Shown: one piece after another, positions 7,711 through 13,184 of the stretch
How the letters are laid out: each line of letters opens with the position of its first letter
How positions within the stretch are numbered: position 1 is the stretch's first letter
Notes under the pieces: generated by a model
Seen by the model: only the letters and a program-made list of their open reading frames with translations
Told to the model about the DNA's origin: nothing
The model's database searches: none
Made by a program: the position numbers and the translations under genes
NCBI GenBank assembly: GCA_021774205.1
Contig: JAJFJI010000130.1
Location: 1-15,764, forward strand
Direction: 5' to 3'
DNA length: 15,764 nucleotides
From: Nitrosomonas sp.
GTDB lineage: Bacteria; Pseudomonadota; Gammaproteobacteria; Burkholderiales; Nitrosomonadaceae

Positions 7711-7875
7711 CTAGTGCCCGGCACTATTGCATTGCTGTGCAGCCATTTCTCGCATGTGCTCTCTGTCTTTCTCACCCATAAAACCGAGAAGTGCTAAAAC
7801 TAAAACAATACCTGTGCAGCAAATCCATATTTTGTCCGAATTGTTTGGCGCTTTATAGCCTTTAAAATCTCTCAT
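7711..7875 (-). CDS. Small single-span membrane protein (54 residues), unknown
   Basis: The frame starts at ATG 7875, overlaps the end of the upstream gene by 14 bases and stops with TAG at 7711. The product begins MRDFKGYKAPNNSDK, has a hydrophobic stretch WICCTGIVLVLALLGFMG (about residues 17-34), then a charged tail ending QQCNSAGH. This looks like a small inner-membrane protein with the C-terminus on the opposite side. It fills what would otherwise be the only gap in the operon. The ribosome site is poor, so translation may depend on coupling. No family recognised. Confidence 0.5.
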   Translation of the reverse strand: MRDFKGYKAPNNSDKIWICCTGIVLVLALLGFMGEKDREHMREMAAQQCNSAGH

Positions 7876-8314
7876 TTATATTCGTTACGTGGTGCCTGCT
7901 AAGTCCTAACTTGTCCCTGATTTCGTTTACTCTTAATCCTTTTTTATATAGCTCTACTACCTTGCTGGTTGCTTCACTGTATTTTGGTATTCCAAGCTCA
8001 GTTTTAGCGTCACGTATGATTAACTTTACTAATGAGAAACTGGCAACGTTTCCGGTATCGTCAGATATCAAACCAGAGTTAATAAGGTGTGTGTAAATCT
8101 CCACCGCATAGGCTCCTTTTCTAACCATTGGCGCCATAAATTCTTTCGCCTTCATGCGCTGTTTTGGTAACAGATGAAATGTTTTTTTTCTGCATTTCTC
8201 AGGCTCACAAACCTTTTTCACTTCAACCTGGTCTAATATATTTTGTGGCGCAGGCGCCAAGCCAAGGCAGATTTTCCAAGATGTTAGGTCGGTTTTAATG
8301 GCTTGGTTGATCAT
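7862..8314 (-). CDS. Unknown phage protein with C-terminal helix-turn-helix
   Basis: The protein has 150 residues. I do not recognise a named family. Residues about 116-147 (SKVVELYKKGLRVNEIRDKL followed by GLSRHHVTNI) look like a helix-turn-helix of the resolvase/sigma type, suggesting DNA binding. The N-terminal part has two cysteines in CEPEKC (36-41) and a basic segment. The ATG overlaps the stop of the recT-like gene by one base (TAATG), indicating coupled translation. A regulatory or replication-related role in early phage development is a guess from position. Confidence 0.7.
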   Translation of the reverse strand: MINQAIKTDLTSWKICLGLAPAPQNILDQVEVKKVCEPEKCRKKTFHLLPKQRMKAKEFMAPMVRKGAYAVEIYTHLINSGLISDDTGNVASFSLVKLIIRDAKTELGIPKYSEATSKVVELYKKGLRVNEIRDKLGLSRHHVTNINERF

Positions 8315-9048
8315 TATTTGCCTGACTCCTCAACCTCATCTTTCTTAATCGCCTCTTGCTCCTCAGCGATTGGCGTTTCTTGGATTTCGCCGGTTTCTTC
8401 ATTCACCGTTTTAATCTCGGCACGAAGTGTTTCGGTGGTTGTACTGTTGATATTGCCTTCAGAGTCAATGTCAATAACGTCTCTGATTTCTTCGGCTGTA
8501 TGCAGCCCCATCGACAATTCAGGCGCATATGCGCGGCACCACCACCCGCCAGCGCGATACATGAGCATTTGCTGTGGTATCGACTGCCATTTGCTGCCAG
8601 TCTTGCTATACCAGCCTTCTTTTTTTGCTATGCCTATGGTGATGTCAGTGCCAACCAATTTTTCATTGGTTTCTTTCTCAACCGCCCAGGCGCGGCAGCC
8701 CCATGAATCAGTGTCTTTCTCACCAAAAAATTCATAACGTAGCGCTGAGAATCTGCCGCATGTGTTGACGGTTGCGATTAAGAATTGACTTGACCAAGTA
8801 GGGCGGCCATGTATCACGATTAAATTTTGCATTATCATCAAGGGGTCAGCGCCAACCCTGGCGGCCATATTCAGTGCAATAACGCAATTTGGTATGTTCC
8901 CATGATATTGCTTTGGGACCAGATCAGAACTTGCCAGTAGTTTTGCTGCGCGCTGTGCCAATTCAAATCCTTGTGAGTCAGTCAGTCCGACATTGTATTT
9001 TTCAGTCGGCTGATGTCGCATTGTTGCCAGTGTTGTTTTGGTTGTCAT
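8314..9048 (-). CDS. RecT-like single-strand annealing protein
   Basis: The protein has 244 residues. The central region (about 54-195) follows a phage RecT-type pattern: NCVIALNMAARVGADPLMIMQ, then GRPTWSSQFLIATVNTCGRF, a repeated beta-rich block, and WQSIPQQMLMYRAGGWWCRAYAPELSMGLHTAEEIRD. These proteins anneal complementary single strands and promote recombination with a partner exonuclease. The acidic C-terminus (about 196-244, Glu/Thr rich) is typical of phage DNA-binding proteins. AGGAG in the tail of the nuclease gene is its ribosome site, 2 bases after that gene's stop. The adjacent nuclease makes a Red-like exonuclease-annealase pair. Family assignment is by pattern only. Confidence 0.75.
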   Translation of the reverse strand: MTTKTTLATMRHQPTEKYNVGLTDSQGFELAQRAAKLLASSDLVPKQYHGNIPNCVIALNMAARVGADPLMIMQNLIVIHGRPTWSSQFLIATVNTCGRFSALRYEFFGEKDTDSWGCRAWAVEKETNEKLVGTDITIGIAKKEGWYSKTGSKWQSIPQQMLMYRAGGWWCRAYAPELSMGLHTAEEIRDVIDIDSEGNINSTTTETLRAEIKTVNEETGEIQETPIAEEQEAIKKDEVEESGK

Positions 9049-9050
9049 GG

Positions 9051-9860
9051 TTATCTCCTAAACTTGCATTGATTAAAGATAGGGCAGTATTTTTTACCGC
9101 AAAGCATGCTGCGAGGATTGCCGAAGAACAAACCTGAATGAATGACATCTGCTGCCTGCTGTAGAACACCAGGCGTATCTTGATCACCAAGCAACGTTTC
9201 CATGGCGCCAACAACTTCACCCGATCCAATACGTTGAGAGTTTTCTGTTTTAGCTGTATTCAGCCCAATAATTTGCGCAGGTGCAGTTATGTCCAAACCG
9301 GTTGCATGTTTTGCCAGTAATTCATAAACACCCAATTGATATGCATGCCCATGTGTCTTAACCGATCCATCAACCGCAACAACAGTTTTGCCGGTTTTAA
9401 TGTCAACGATTGAGTTTTGCCCGCCATGCGTTTTTATGCGGTCTGTTGTGCCTGTTAGCGTGATTCCTATGTCAGATATCTCCAGGTTTTCACATTCGAC
9501 CTCTACCGCTAGATATTCTTGTTTTGGCGCGACCTGCTTGCAATATTTGTCATGCAACGACAGTGCAATTTTTTCTGCATCTGATTGGTTTGTATCGCTC
9601 CAATCAACATCGTCCTCACGTTTAAATATGGTGTCCACCGCTGCGGCTGCTGTGTCGTCTATAGATAGACCAATGCCGTCAATTGAGCTTTGATCATATG
9701 CCGCTGTACTGGCATGTACTGCTTGCCCTAATACCGCCTTGCCACTAGACGGCATACGTCTATTTTCAATGTGTATGGCTTCCCATCTGGCAGGGCAGTC
9801 GAAGAGGCCGCCTAATGAGCTGGCGCGGATTGTTACGTTGTTATGCGTCATGTTGTCCAT
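9051..9860 (-). CDS. PD-(D/E)XK nuclease, Cas4/RecB-like with four cysteines
   Basis: The protein has 269 residues from ATG 9860. Motifs in order: Cys22 in DCPARW, GQAVH with His49, Glu119/Glu120 region, GTTD with Asp140, VDIKTGK with Asp153 and Lys155, QLGVY (Gln175, Tyr179), and a terminal cluster Cys254, Cys259, Cys265. This is the Cas4/AddB layout: a nuclease core bracketed by one N-terminal and three C-terminal cysteines that can hold a 4Fe-4S cluster. The likely job is end resection producing single strands for the neighbouring RecT-like protein. There are no cas genes or CRISPR repeats, so it is a phage recombination enzyme, not an adaptation protein. Alternative starts exist at 9893 (TTG) and 9851 (ATG); 9860 is preferred for AAAGAG 4-5 bases upstream. 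Confidence 0.85.
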   Translation of the reverse strand: MDNMTHNNVTIRASSLGGLFDCPARWEAIHIENRRMPSSGKAVLGQAVHASTAAYDQSSIDGIGLSIDDTAAAAVDTIFKREDDVDWSDTNQSDAEKIALSLHDKYCKQVAPKQEYLAVEVECENLEISDIGITLTGTTDRIKTHGGQNSIVDIKTGKTVVAVDGSVKTHGHAYQLGVYELLAKHATGLDITAPAQIIGLNTAKTENSQRIGSGEVVGAMETLLGDQDTPGVLQQAADVIHSGLFFGNPRSMLCGKKYCPIFNQCKFRR

Positions 9861-10032
9861 CAAGCTCTTTCCAGTCGCTGATCCATTCAACAAAACTTTC
9901 TGTGTTTTTTGTGACTTCGCTCATTTTGTCTCTACTGTTTTCAAAGTAGCAATTGACAACGTCGACAAATATGATCTCGTCGTCAGCTTCTCTGATACAG
10001 AGTCTGTATGCTGGTTTCCACATCATGGTCAT
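9841..10032 (-). CDS. Small unknown phage protein (63 residues)
   Basis: An acidic, soluble 63-residue product beginning MTMMWKPAYRLCIREADDE and ending DWKELDGQHDA. Its ATG overlaps the stop of the preceding gene (ATGA) and its end overlaps the nuclease start by 20 bases, so it is an embedded member of the operon. No domain recognised. The second or third ATG could also be the start. Confidence 0.65.
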   Translation of the reverse strand: MTMMWKPAYRLCIREADDEIIFVDVVNCYFENSRDKMSEVTKNTESFVEWISDWKELDGQHDA

Positions 10033-10364
10033 GCCTTTATCTTGTTAGCGAAAAACTTGAATAGCGATAGAGCATCAACACGTTGCTGATAGGCTGTCTC
10101 GTAATTCTCAAGCCCATATTTCAATTCCATTGCTGTCATGCAGGCTTCCATAACATCAACAGCAGTTGAGTAATCGTTAAACGCTTCCTCTTTCTCATCG
10201 TCACCTGGCAGGCTTATTGCTGCGTCATTAAGCCACTCTTTGATTAAGTGCATAATGTCTGTCGCGCCGTCTGGGCCTGCTTCGTTGAGATAACGTTTGA
10301 CTAAAACTTTTAGGTCAACCCAGTCTCTGTCTGCTGTGGTTGATACTTGTAAATTCGTTGTCAC
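10029..10364 (-). CDS. Unknown acidic phage protein (111 residues)
   Basis: The start is GTG at 10364, overlapping the stop of the first operon gene by four bases (GTGA). The 111-residue product is mostly helical in appearance (DWVDLKVLVKRYLNEAGPDG, TDIMHLIKEWLNDAAIS) and acidic. No family recognised. Position directly after the early promoter suggests an early phage function. Confidence 0.65.
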   Translation of the reverse strand: MTTNLQVSTTADRDWVDLKVLVKRYLNEAGPDGATDIMHLIKEWLNDAAISLPGDDEKEEAFNDYSTAVDVMEACMTAMELKYGLENYETAYQQRVDALSLFKFFANKIKA

Positions 10365-10516
10365 TTCACCACCTCCACCCTCATCAACCTTGGCACATCA
10401 CCTTGCAGCACCTTCATTGCATTCAAGAGAGCTTCAGCAGACGACTGAAAGCCGATTGCAATGTACTTGTAGCTGGGCTTGTTTGCTGTCGCTATTGTGA
10501 TTTGGTATCTGCTCAT
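10361..10516 (-). CDS. First gene of the early operon, 51-residue unknown protein
   Basis: The product begins MSRYQITIATANKPSYKYIA and ends PRLMRVEVVK. A near-ideal ribosome site (AAGGAGACC) precedes the ATG at 10516, and the stop overlaps the next gene's GTG. The pattern of a short beta strand, a helix (SSAEALLNAMKVLQ) and a second strand suggests a small alpha/beta domain. No family recognised. It is the first gene after the operator-controlled promoter, the position phages often use for small host-takeover or regulatory proteins (inference). Confidence 0.75.
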   Translation of the reverse strand: MSRYQITIATANKPSYKYIAIGFQSSAEALLNAMKVLQGDVPRLMRVEVVK

Positions 10517-10559
10517 CTGGTCTCCTTGGGTTTTGTGGGTTATTTTGGTTGGTGTGTGT

Positions 10560-10601
10560 ATGCTACAAGCTAAACTTGTATATAGTCAAGCAAAACTTGT
10601 A
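10560..10601 (-). promoter_or_regulatory. Leftward early promoter with two operator-like palindromes
   Basis: Minus strand: -35 TTGACT (10584-10589), 18-bp spacer, -10 TAGCAT (10560-10565); transcription would begin near 10553, about 37 bases before the first gene. Two related 17-bp sites occupy it: plus-strand TACAAGCTAAACTTGTA (10564-10580), a palindrome around CTAAA, and GTCAAGCAAAACTTGTA (10585-10601), nearly so. They are spaced exactly 21 bp, two helical turns, one covering the spacer and -10, the other the -35. This is the layout of phage repressor operators. The cognate repressor is not seen in the window. Confidence 0.75.
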
Positions 10602-10626
10602 GTTGGTTGTGATATTTTCTTGTAAC

Positions 10627-10660
10627 TCTCCACCACACCACAAACTCAAGGCGAAAAAAA
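10627..10660. repeat. Cargo-boundary repeat R1
   Basis: A 34-bp stretch from TCTCCACCACACCAC to the end of ACTCAAGGCGAAAAAAA matches 12112-12145 with two differences. The last 17 bases occur a third time at 13039-13055. It lies between the early promoter and the MITE-flanked module and runs into a terminator stem. Confidence 0.8.
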
Positions 10661-10677
10661 ACCCGCGAATGCAGGTT
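10653..10677 (-). terminator. Intrinsic terminator facing left
   Basis: On the minus strand AACCTGC, loop ATTC, GCGGGTT (one G-U pair) is followed by eight T. It would stop leftward transcripts from the cargo region before they enter the early promoter, insulating the operon. The stem-plus-A-run is shared in degenerate form at 13049-13069. Confidence 0.75.
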
Positions 10678-10684
10678 GGGGACA

Positions 10685-10746
10685 GGTGGTTAGGAGGCTA
10701 GGAGATCAGATTGCAGTATCAGAAACGCCTAGCCCTCCCAGCCACC
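10685..10746. repeat. Long imperfect hairpin (about 17 bp stem) beside the terminator
   Basis: GGTGGTTAGGAGGCTAGG pairs with CCTAGCCCTCCCAGCCACC with one mismatch, one wobble and one bulged base, enclosing a 25-base loop. It lies just right of the leftward terminator, so a leftward transcript would carry the hairpin and then end. It could be a small structured RNA, a REP-like palindrome or the scar of an older insertion. No promoter is convincing. Confidence 0.5.
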
Positions 10747-10822
10747 ATATAAGTTGTATTAGTTCAGATCTTATCTGGCACTGCGCTGAATTTATTTAGA
10801 TATGGCCTGACAGTCGGTTTTC

Positions 10823-10999
10823 GGCCCAGGCTGTGTGAAAACTCGAAAATTTAGATCGAAATAAAATTAATTCCCACAGCTTGTGAAAAACAGCTCAAAT
10901 ATCTGCTTGTATTTTCCATTTTTCACACAAAAAAGTAATAAATCTAGTCCCTGCTTACCACAAGAAATTTTAACAAAGAGTTTTCACACAGTCTGGGCC
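10823..10999. mobile_element. MITE-like element, copy 1 (177 bp)
   Basis: The element has terminal inverted repeats: left end GGCCCAGGCTGTGTGAAAAC, right end its complement with one mismatch (GTCTGGGCC in place of GCCTGGGCC). There is no open frame of note, so it is non-autonomous and presumably moved by a transposase encoded elsewhere. Copy 2 at 11819-11995 is in the same orientation, the same length and differs at only 5 positions. No clear target-site duplication is seen. Confidence 0.8.
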
Positions 11000-11066
11000 A
11001 TTACTTGCCGTTCGAGCTACTTGTTCTAAACGTCAGCTATCGCGTGTATTCCTGACAAAGACGACA

Positions 11067-11095
11067 TTGACTACGCTTTGCTTCACTCATACACT
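11067..11095 (+). promoter_or_regulatory. Promoter of the DHFR-like gene
   Basis: TTGACT (11067-11072), a 17-bp spacer and TACACT (11090-11095) fit sigma70, giving a leader of about 46 bases before ATG 11148. The gene is therefore likely expressed from inside the composite unit, independent of the phage operon. Confidence 0.6.
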
Positions 11096-11147
11096 ACAAA
11101 TTCTCTGATGACCTAACAAAATATCCACCGATCAAGAAGAAAAAACT

Positions 11148-11708
11148 ATGAAATGCTCTGTGTATATTGCAACAAGCGCCGATGGATATATAGCAACGTC
11201 TGATGGAGGTGTTGACTGGCTTCATACGGCAGGAAACTTGGAAGCTGATATGGGCTCTGAAGATATGGGGTTTAAGTCATTTATGAATTCCGTAGATTGC
11301 ATGATTATGGGTCGTAAGTGCATGGAAATTATTTCCAGCATGAATTTAACTCCCGAGCAATGGGTTTACGGCGATATTCATATTGTTGCGTTAAGTAATT
11401 CAATTAAGGAGCCACCAGAAAATCTACAAGGCAAGGTTGAGATGTACTCTGGAAACATTCGAGATTTAGTCAGTGATCTGGAGAGGAAGGGATTCAAGCA
11501 TGCTTATATTGATGGCGGTTCAACTATCACATCTTTTCTCAACCTTCAGCTCATTAACGAAATGATAATTACTAAAGTTCCCGTACTTTTGGGTGAGGGA
11601 GTCCCTCTTTTTGGTAAAATCAATAGTTTGATCAATCTTGAAAATGCAGACGCGTCAGCTTTTCCAAATGACTTTATCCAAATTAAGTATGATGTAAATT
11701 ACTCATGA
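11148..11708 (+). CDS. Dihydrofolate reductase/RibD C-terminal-domain family protein
   Basis: The 186-residue protein has the NADPH-dependent reductase fold shared by dihydrofolate reductase and the RibD C-terminal domain. Seen: VYIATSADGYIATSDGGVDW (5-24), MIMGRKCMEI (52-61), IVALSNS (79-85), AYIDGGSTITSFL (119-131), and IITKVPVLLGEGVPLFG (140-156), the signature blocks in order. Stand-alone members are common in bacteria, and their substrates are mostly unknown; it need not reduce dihydrofolate. The ribosome site is weak (AGAAG about 8 bases upstream). It is the only gene between the two MITE copies and lies on the opposite strand to the phage operon, consistent with acquired cargo. Confidence 0.88.
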   Translation: MKCSVYIATSADGYIATSDGGVDWLHTAGNLEADMGSEDMGFKSFMNSVDCMIMGRKCMEIISSMNLTPEQWVYGDIHIVALSNSIKEPPENLQGKVEMYSGNIRDLVSDLERKGFKHAYIDGGSTITSFLNLQLINEMIITKVPVLLGEGVPLFGKINSLINLENADASAFPNDFIQIKYDVNYS

Positions 11709-11818
11709 TCGAGTGGCCGATTTTGGATGTATAACGGACGGTCTGCCTTCACTCTTAAATGACAGCGATGGGTCGGAAGCGGTAGCTGGTGTTAATGTTG
11801 CAGAGAAGGGCGGCTATC

Positions 11819-11995
11819 GGCCCAGGCTGTGTGAAAACTCGAAAATTTAGATCGAAATAAAATTAATTCCCACAGCTTGTGAAAAACAGCTCAAATATCT
11901 GTTTGTATTTACCATTTTTCACACAAAAAAGTAATAAATCTAGTCCGTGCTTACCACAAGAAATTTTAACAAAGAATTTTCACACAGCCTGGGCC
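11819..11995. mobile_element. MITE-like element, copy 2 (177 bp)
   Basis: Same element as copy 1, same orientation, 172 of 177 positions identical by eye. Its terminal inverted repeats GGCCCAGGCTGTGTGAAAA are perfect over 19 bases. Immediate flanks CGGCTATC and GTAAGCCG are themselves nearly complementary, so the insertion point lies within a short palindrome. Confidence 0.8.
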
Positions 11996-12111
11996 GTAAG
12001 CCGACTGTACGATTTGAGCGTGCTTTGAGTCCCAAAATGTCAGATCGCGTCTGAGCCAATACACTTTAGCATTTAACCCGGAAGAATAGATAAAAACCTT
12101 ACCTCTTTAGT

Positions 12112-12145
12112 TCTCCATCAAACCACAAACTCAAGGCGAAAAAAA
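12112..12145. repeat. Cargo-boundary repeat R2
   Basis: The direct repeat of R1 (34 bp, two differences), lying after the MITE-flanked unit and before dinD. R1 and R2 thus bracket the composite. A weak leftward hairpin (GACGTAATAACGGC then seven T) follows it, perhaps a decayed terminator. The rest of 11996-12207 holds no gene that I can support. Confidence 0.8.
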
Positions 12146-12207
12146 GCCGTTATTACGTCCGTCTTAAATGCAAAAATAGAGGATGCTGGCGTGATAAAAT
12201 ACTAGCT

Positions 12208-13020
12208 ATGAATATATTTGACCTGCAGCAGTTTGAAGACTCTGCGAAAGAAAACGGGCAGCGGTACTGGGAAGCAACCGAATTCATGGATATGCTCGGG
12301 TATGAAAACTGGGTGTCATTCAAATCCGTTATCCAGAAATCAATGAGTAATTGCTTAAGTCTTGGTATAGAAACTGAGGATATTTTTATACCGACGACAC
12401 GTGAGGACGGTTCAAAGTCTTATAAACTTACCCGGTTTGCATGTTTTCTAATTGCCATGCAGGCGGACAGCAAAAAACCTGAAGTGATTAAAGCGCAAAT
12501 TGCCCTTGCTGCGATTGCTGAAAGCTTATTAGAAGAAAAACTGTCTGAAGAAGGTATAAACCGCATAGAAGAGCGGGTAAAGCTAACTGATGCTGAGAAA
12601 CATCTAGGTGGTGCGGCAAAATCAGCTGGTATTCAATCAGGGCAATATGGCATCTTTAAAGATGCTGGTTTTCGTGGGATGTATAACATGTCACTTAAAC
12701 AGCTCCAGAATTATAAAGGGGCTGAAAGCGGCAAAACTCTCTATGATTTTATGGGTATTACAGAACTAGCAGCTAATACATTTAGAGTGACTCAAACAGC
12801 CGAGAGAATGAAGAAAAATAATGTCACGGGATTAAATCAATCCTCTGTGACTGCAAGAGAAGTCGGCAGCGAAGTTAGGGACATTATGGAGAGATCCTCT
12901 GGGGCTTCTCCGGAAGATTTACCTCTTGAGGGTAATATTTCTTCTGTCAAGAAGCAGATTAAATCCACAAATAGAGCAATGAAAAAGTTAGATAAAGAAT
13001 CCCGTAATAAGGATACATAG
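12208..13020 (+). CDS. DinD-like DNA damage-inducible protein D family
   Basis: The 270 residues match the length of E. coli DinD (about 274). Family features: an N-terminal Bro-N-like part (RYWEATEFMDMLGYENWVSF, 19-38), YKLTRFACFLIAMQADSKKP (72-91), DAEKHLGGAAKSAGI (128-142), YGIFKDAGFRGMYN (147-160), DFMGITELAANTFRVTQT (180-197) and a basic C-terminal tail. In E. coli DinD is LexA-controlled and inhibits RecA activities after strand exchange (established knowledge). No LexA box (CTGT-N8-ACAG) is seen upstream, and no good ribosome site precedes the ATG; TAAAAT about 9 bases upstream could be a -10. It sits as a separate cargo gene between boundary repeats R2 and R3. Confidence 0.85.
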   Translation: MNIFDLQQFEDSAKENGQRYWEATEFMDMLGYENWVSFKSVIQKSMSNCLSLGIETEDIFIPTTREDGSKSYKLTRFACFLIAMQADSKKPEVIKAQIALAAIAESLLEEKLSEEGINRIEERVKLTDAEKHLGGAAKSAGIQSGQYGIFKDAGFRGMYNMSLKQLQNYKGAESGKTLYDFMGITELAANTFRVTQTAERMKKNNVTGLNQSSVTAREVGSEVRDIMERSSGASPEDLPLEGNISSVKKQIKSTNRAMKKLDKESRNKDT

Positions 13021-13038
13021 AACCTCTGAATCTTTGAT

Positions 13039-13055
13039 ACTCAAGGCGAAAAAAA
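13039..13055. repeat. Cargo-boundary repeat R3
   Basis: ACTCAAGGCGAAAAAAA again, identical to the cores of R1 and R2, 18 bp after the dinD stop. Like R1 it continues into a stem-loop (CCTGCGAGTGCAGG here, CCCGCGAATGCAGG at R1) and then a G/T-rich stretch with GGTTGTTAGG against GGTGGTTAGG. A shorter echo (TCAAGGCGA) lies at 14196-14204. Confidence 0.75.
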
Positions 13056-13069
13056 CCTGCGAGTGCAGG
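13049..13069 (-). terminator. Intrinsic terminator facing left, after dinD
   Basis: Minus strand CCTGC, loop ACTC, GCAGG, then seven T. The stem is only 5 bp but perfect, and it is the R3-linked version of the terminator at R1. Confidence 0.6.
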
Positions 13070-13090
13070 GCGGTTGTTAGGGCAGGGCAA

Positions 13091-13113
13091 TAAAAAACCA
13101 GCCTTTGCGGGTT
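13091..13113 (-). terminator. Second leftward terminator-like hairpin
   Basis: Minus strand AACCCGC, loop AAAG, GCTGGTT (one mismatch) followed by a T-rich run. With the one just left it forms a tandem. Its flank GGGCAATAAAAAACC resembles GGACAATAAAAAACC before the terminator at 15513. Confidence 0.5.
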
Positions 13114-13184
13114 GGTGTGGCGTGATTTGTAACTCAATAGAATTGCATGTCTCTTTGACGATTTCGTGTATGGAGAATCACATA

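Larger units (their letters stand above)
10810..12008. mobile_element. Composite unit: MITE - DHFR-like gene - MITE
   Basis: Two 177-bp MITE-like copies in direct orientation enclose one gene with its own promoter. The outer ends match as inverted repeats beyond the MITE ends: ACAGTCGG, five bases, then the MITE terminus on both sides (10810-10844 against 12008-11974), about 35 bp with three differences. The inner flanks of the two copies do not share this extension. This resembles pairs of MITEs that mobilise the DNA between them, but movement as a unit is inference. Bases 11000-11066 and 11709-11818 inside the unit hold no gene I can support. Confidence 0.6.

Noticed and set aside
9051..9860. 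Cas4 of a CRISPR system
   Set aside because: No cas1, cas2, other cas genes or repeat-spacer array is present; the partner is a RecT-like protein in a phage operon.
11000..11818. DHFR-like gene as an integron cassette
   Set aside because: An ACCTAAC core-like heptamer occurs upstream of the gene, but there is no paired GTTRRRY and no attC-like palindrome after the gene; the MITE copies explain the boundaries better.
12000..12020. LexA-like site near CTGTACGATTTGAGCG
   Set aside because: Only the left half fits CTGT; the right half is not ACAG, and it lies about 200 bp before dinD.
13074..13184. N-terminal extension of the TPR-like protein starting at 13074
   Set aside because: The extra 37 codons run through a terminator hairpin and lack a ribosome site, while the ATG at 13185 has GGAG at good spacing and begins a signal-like sequence.
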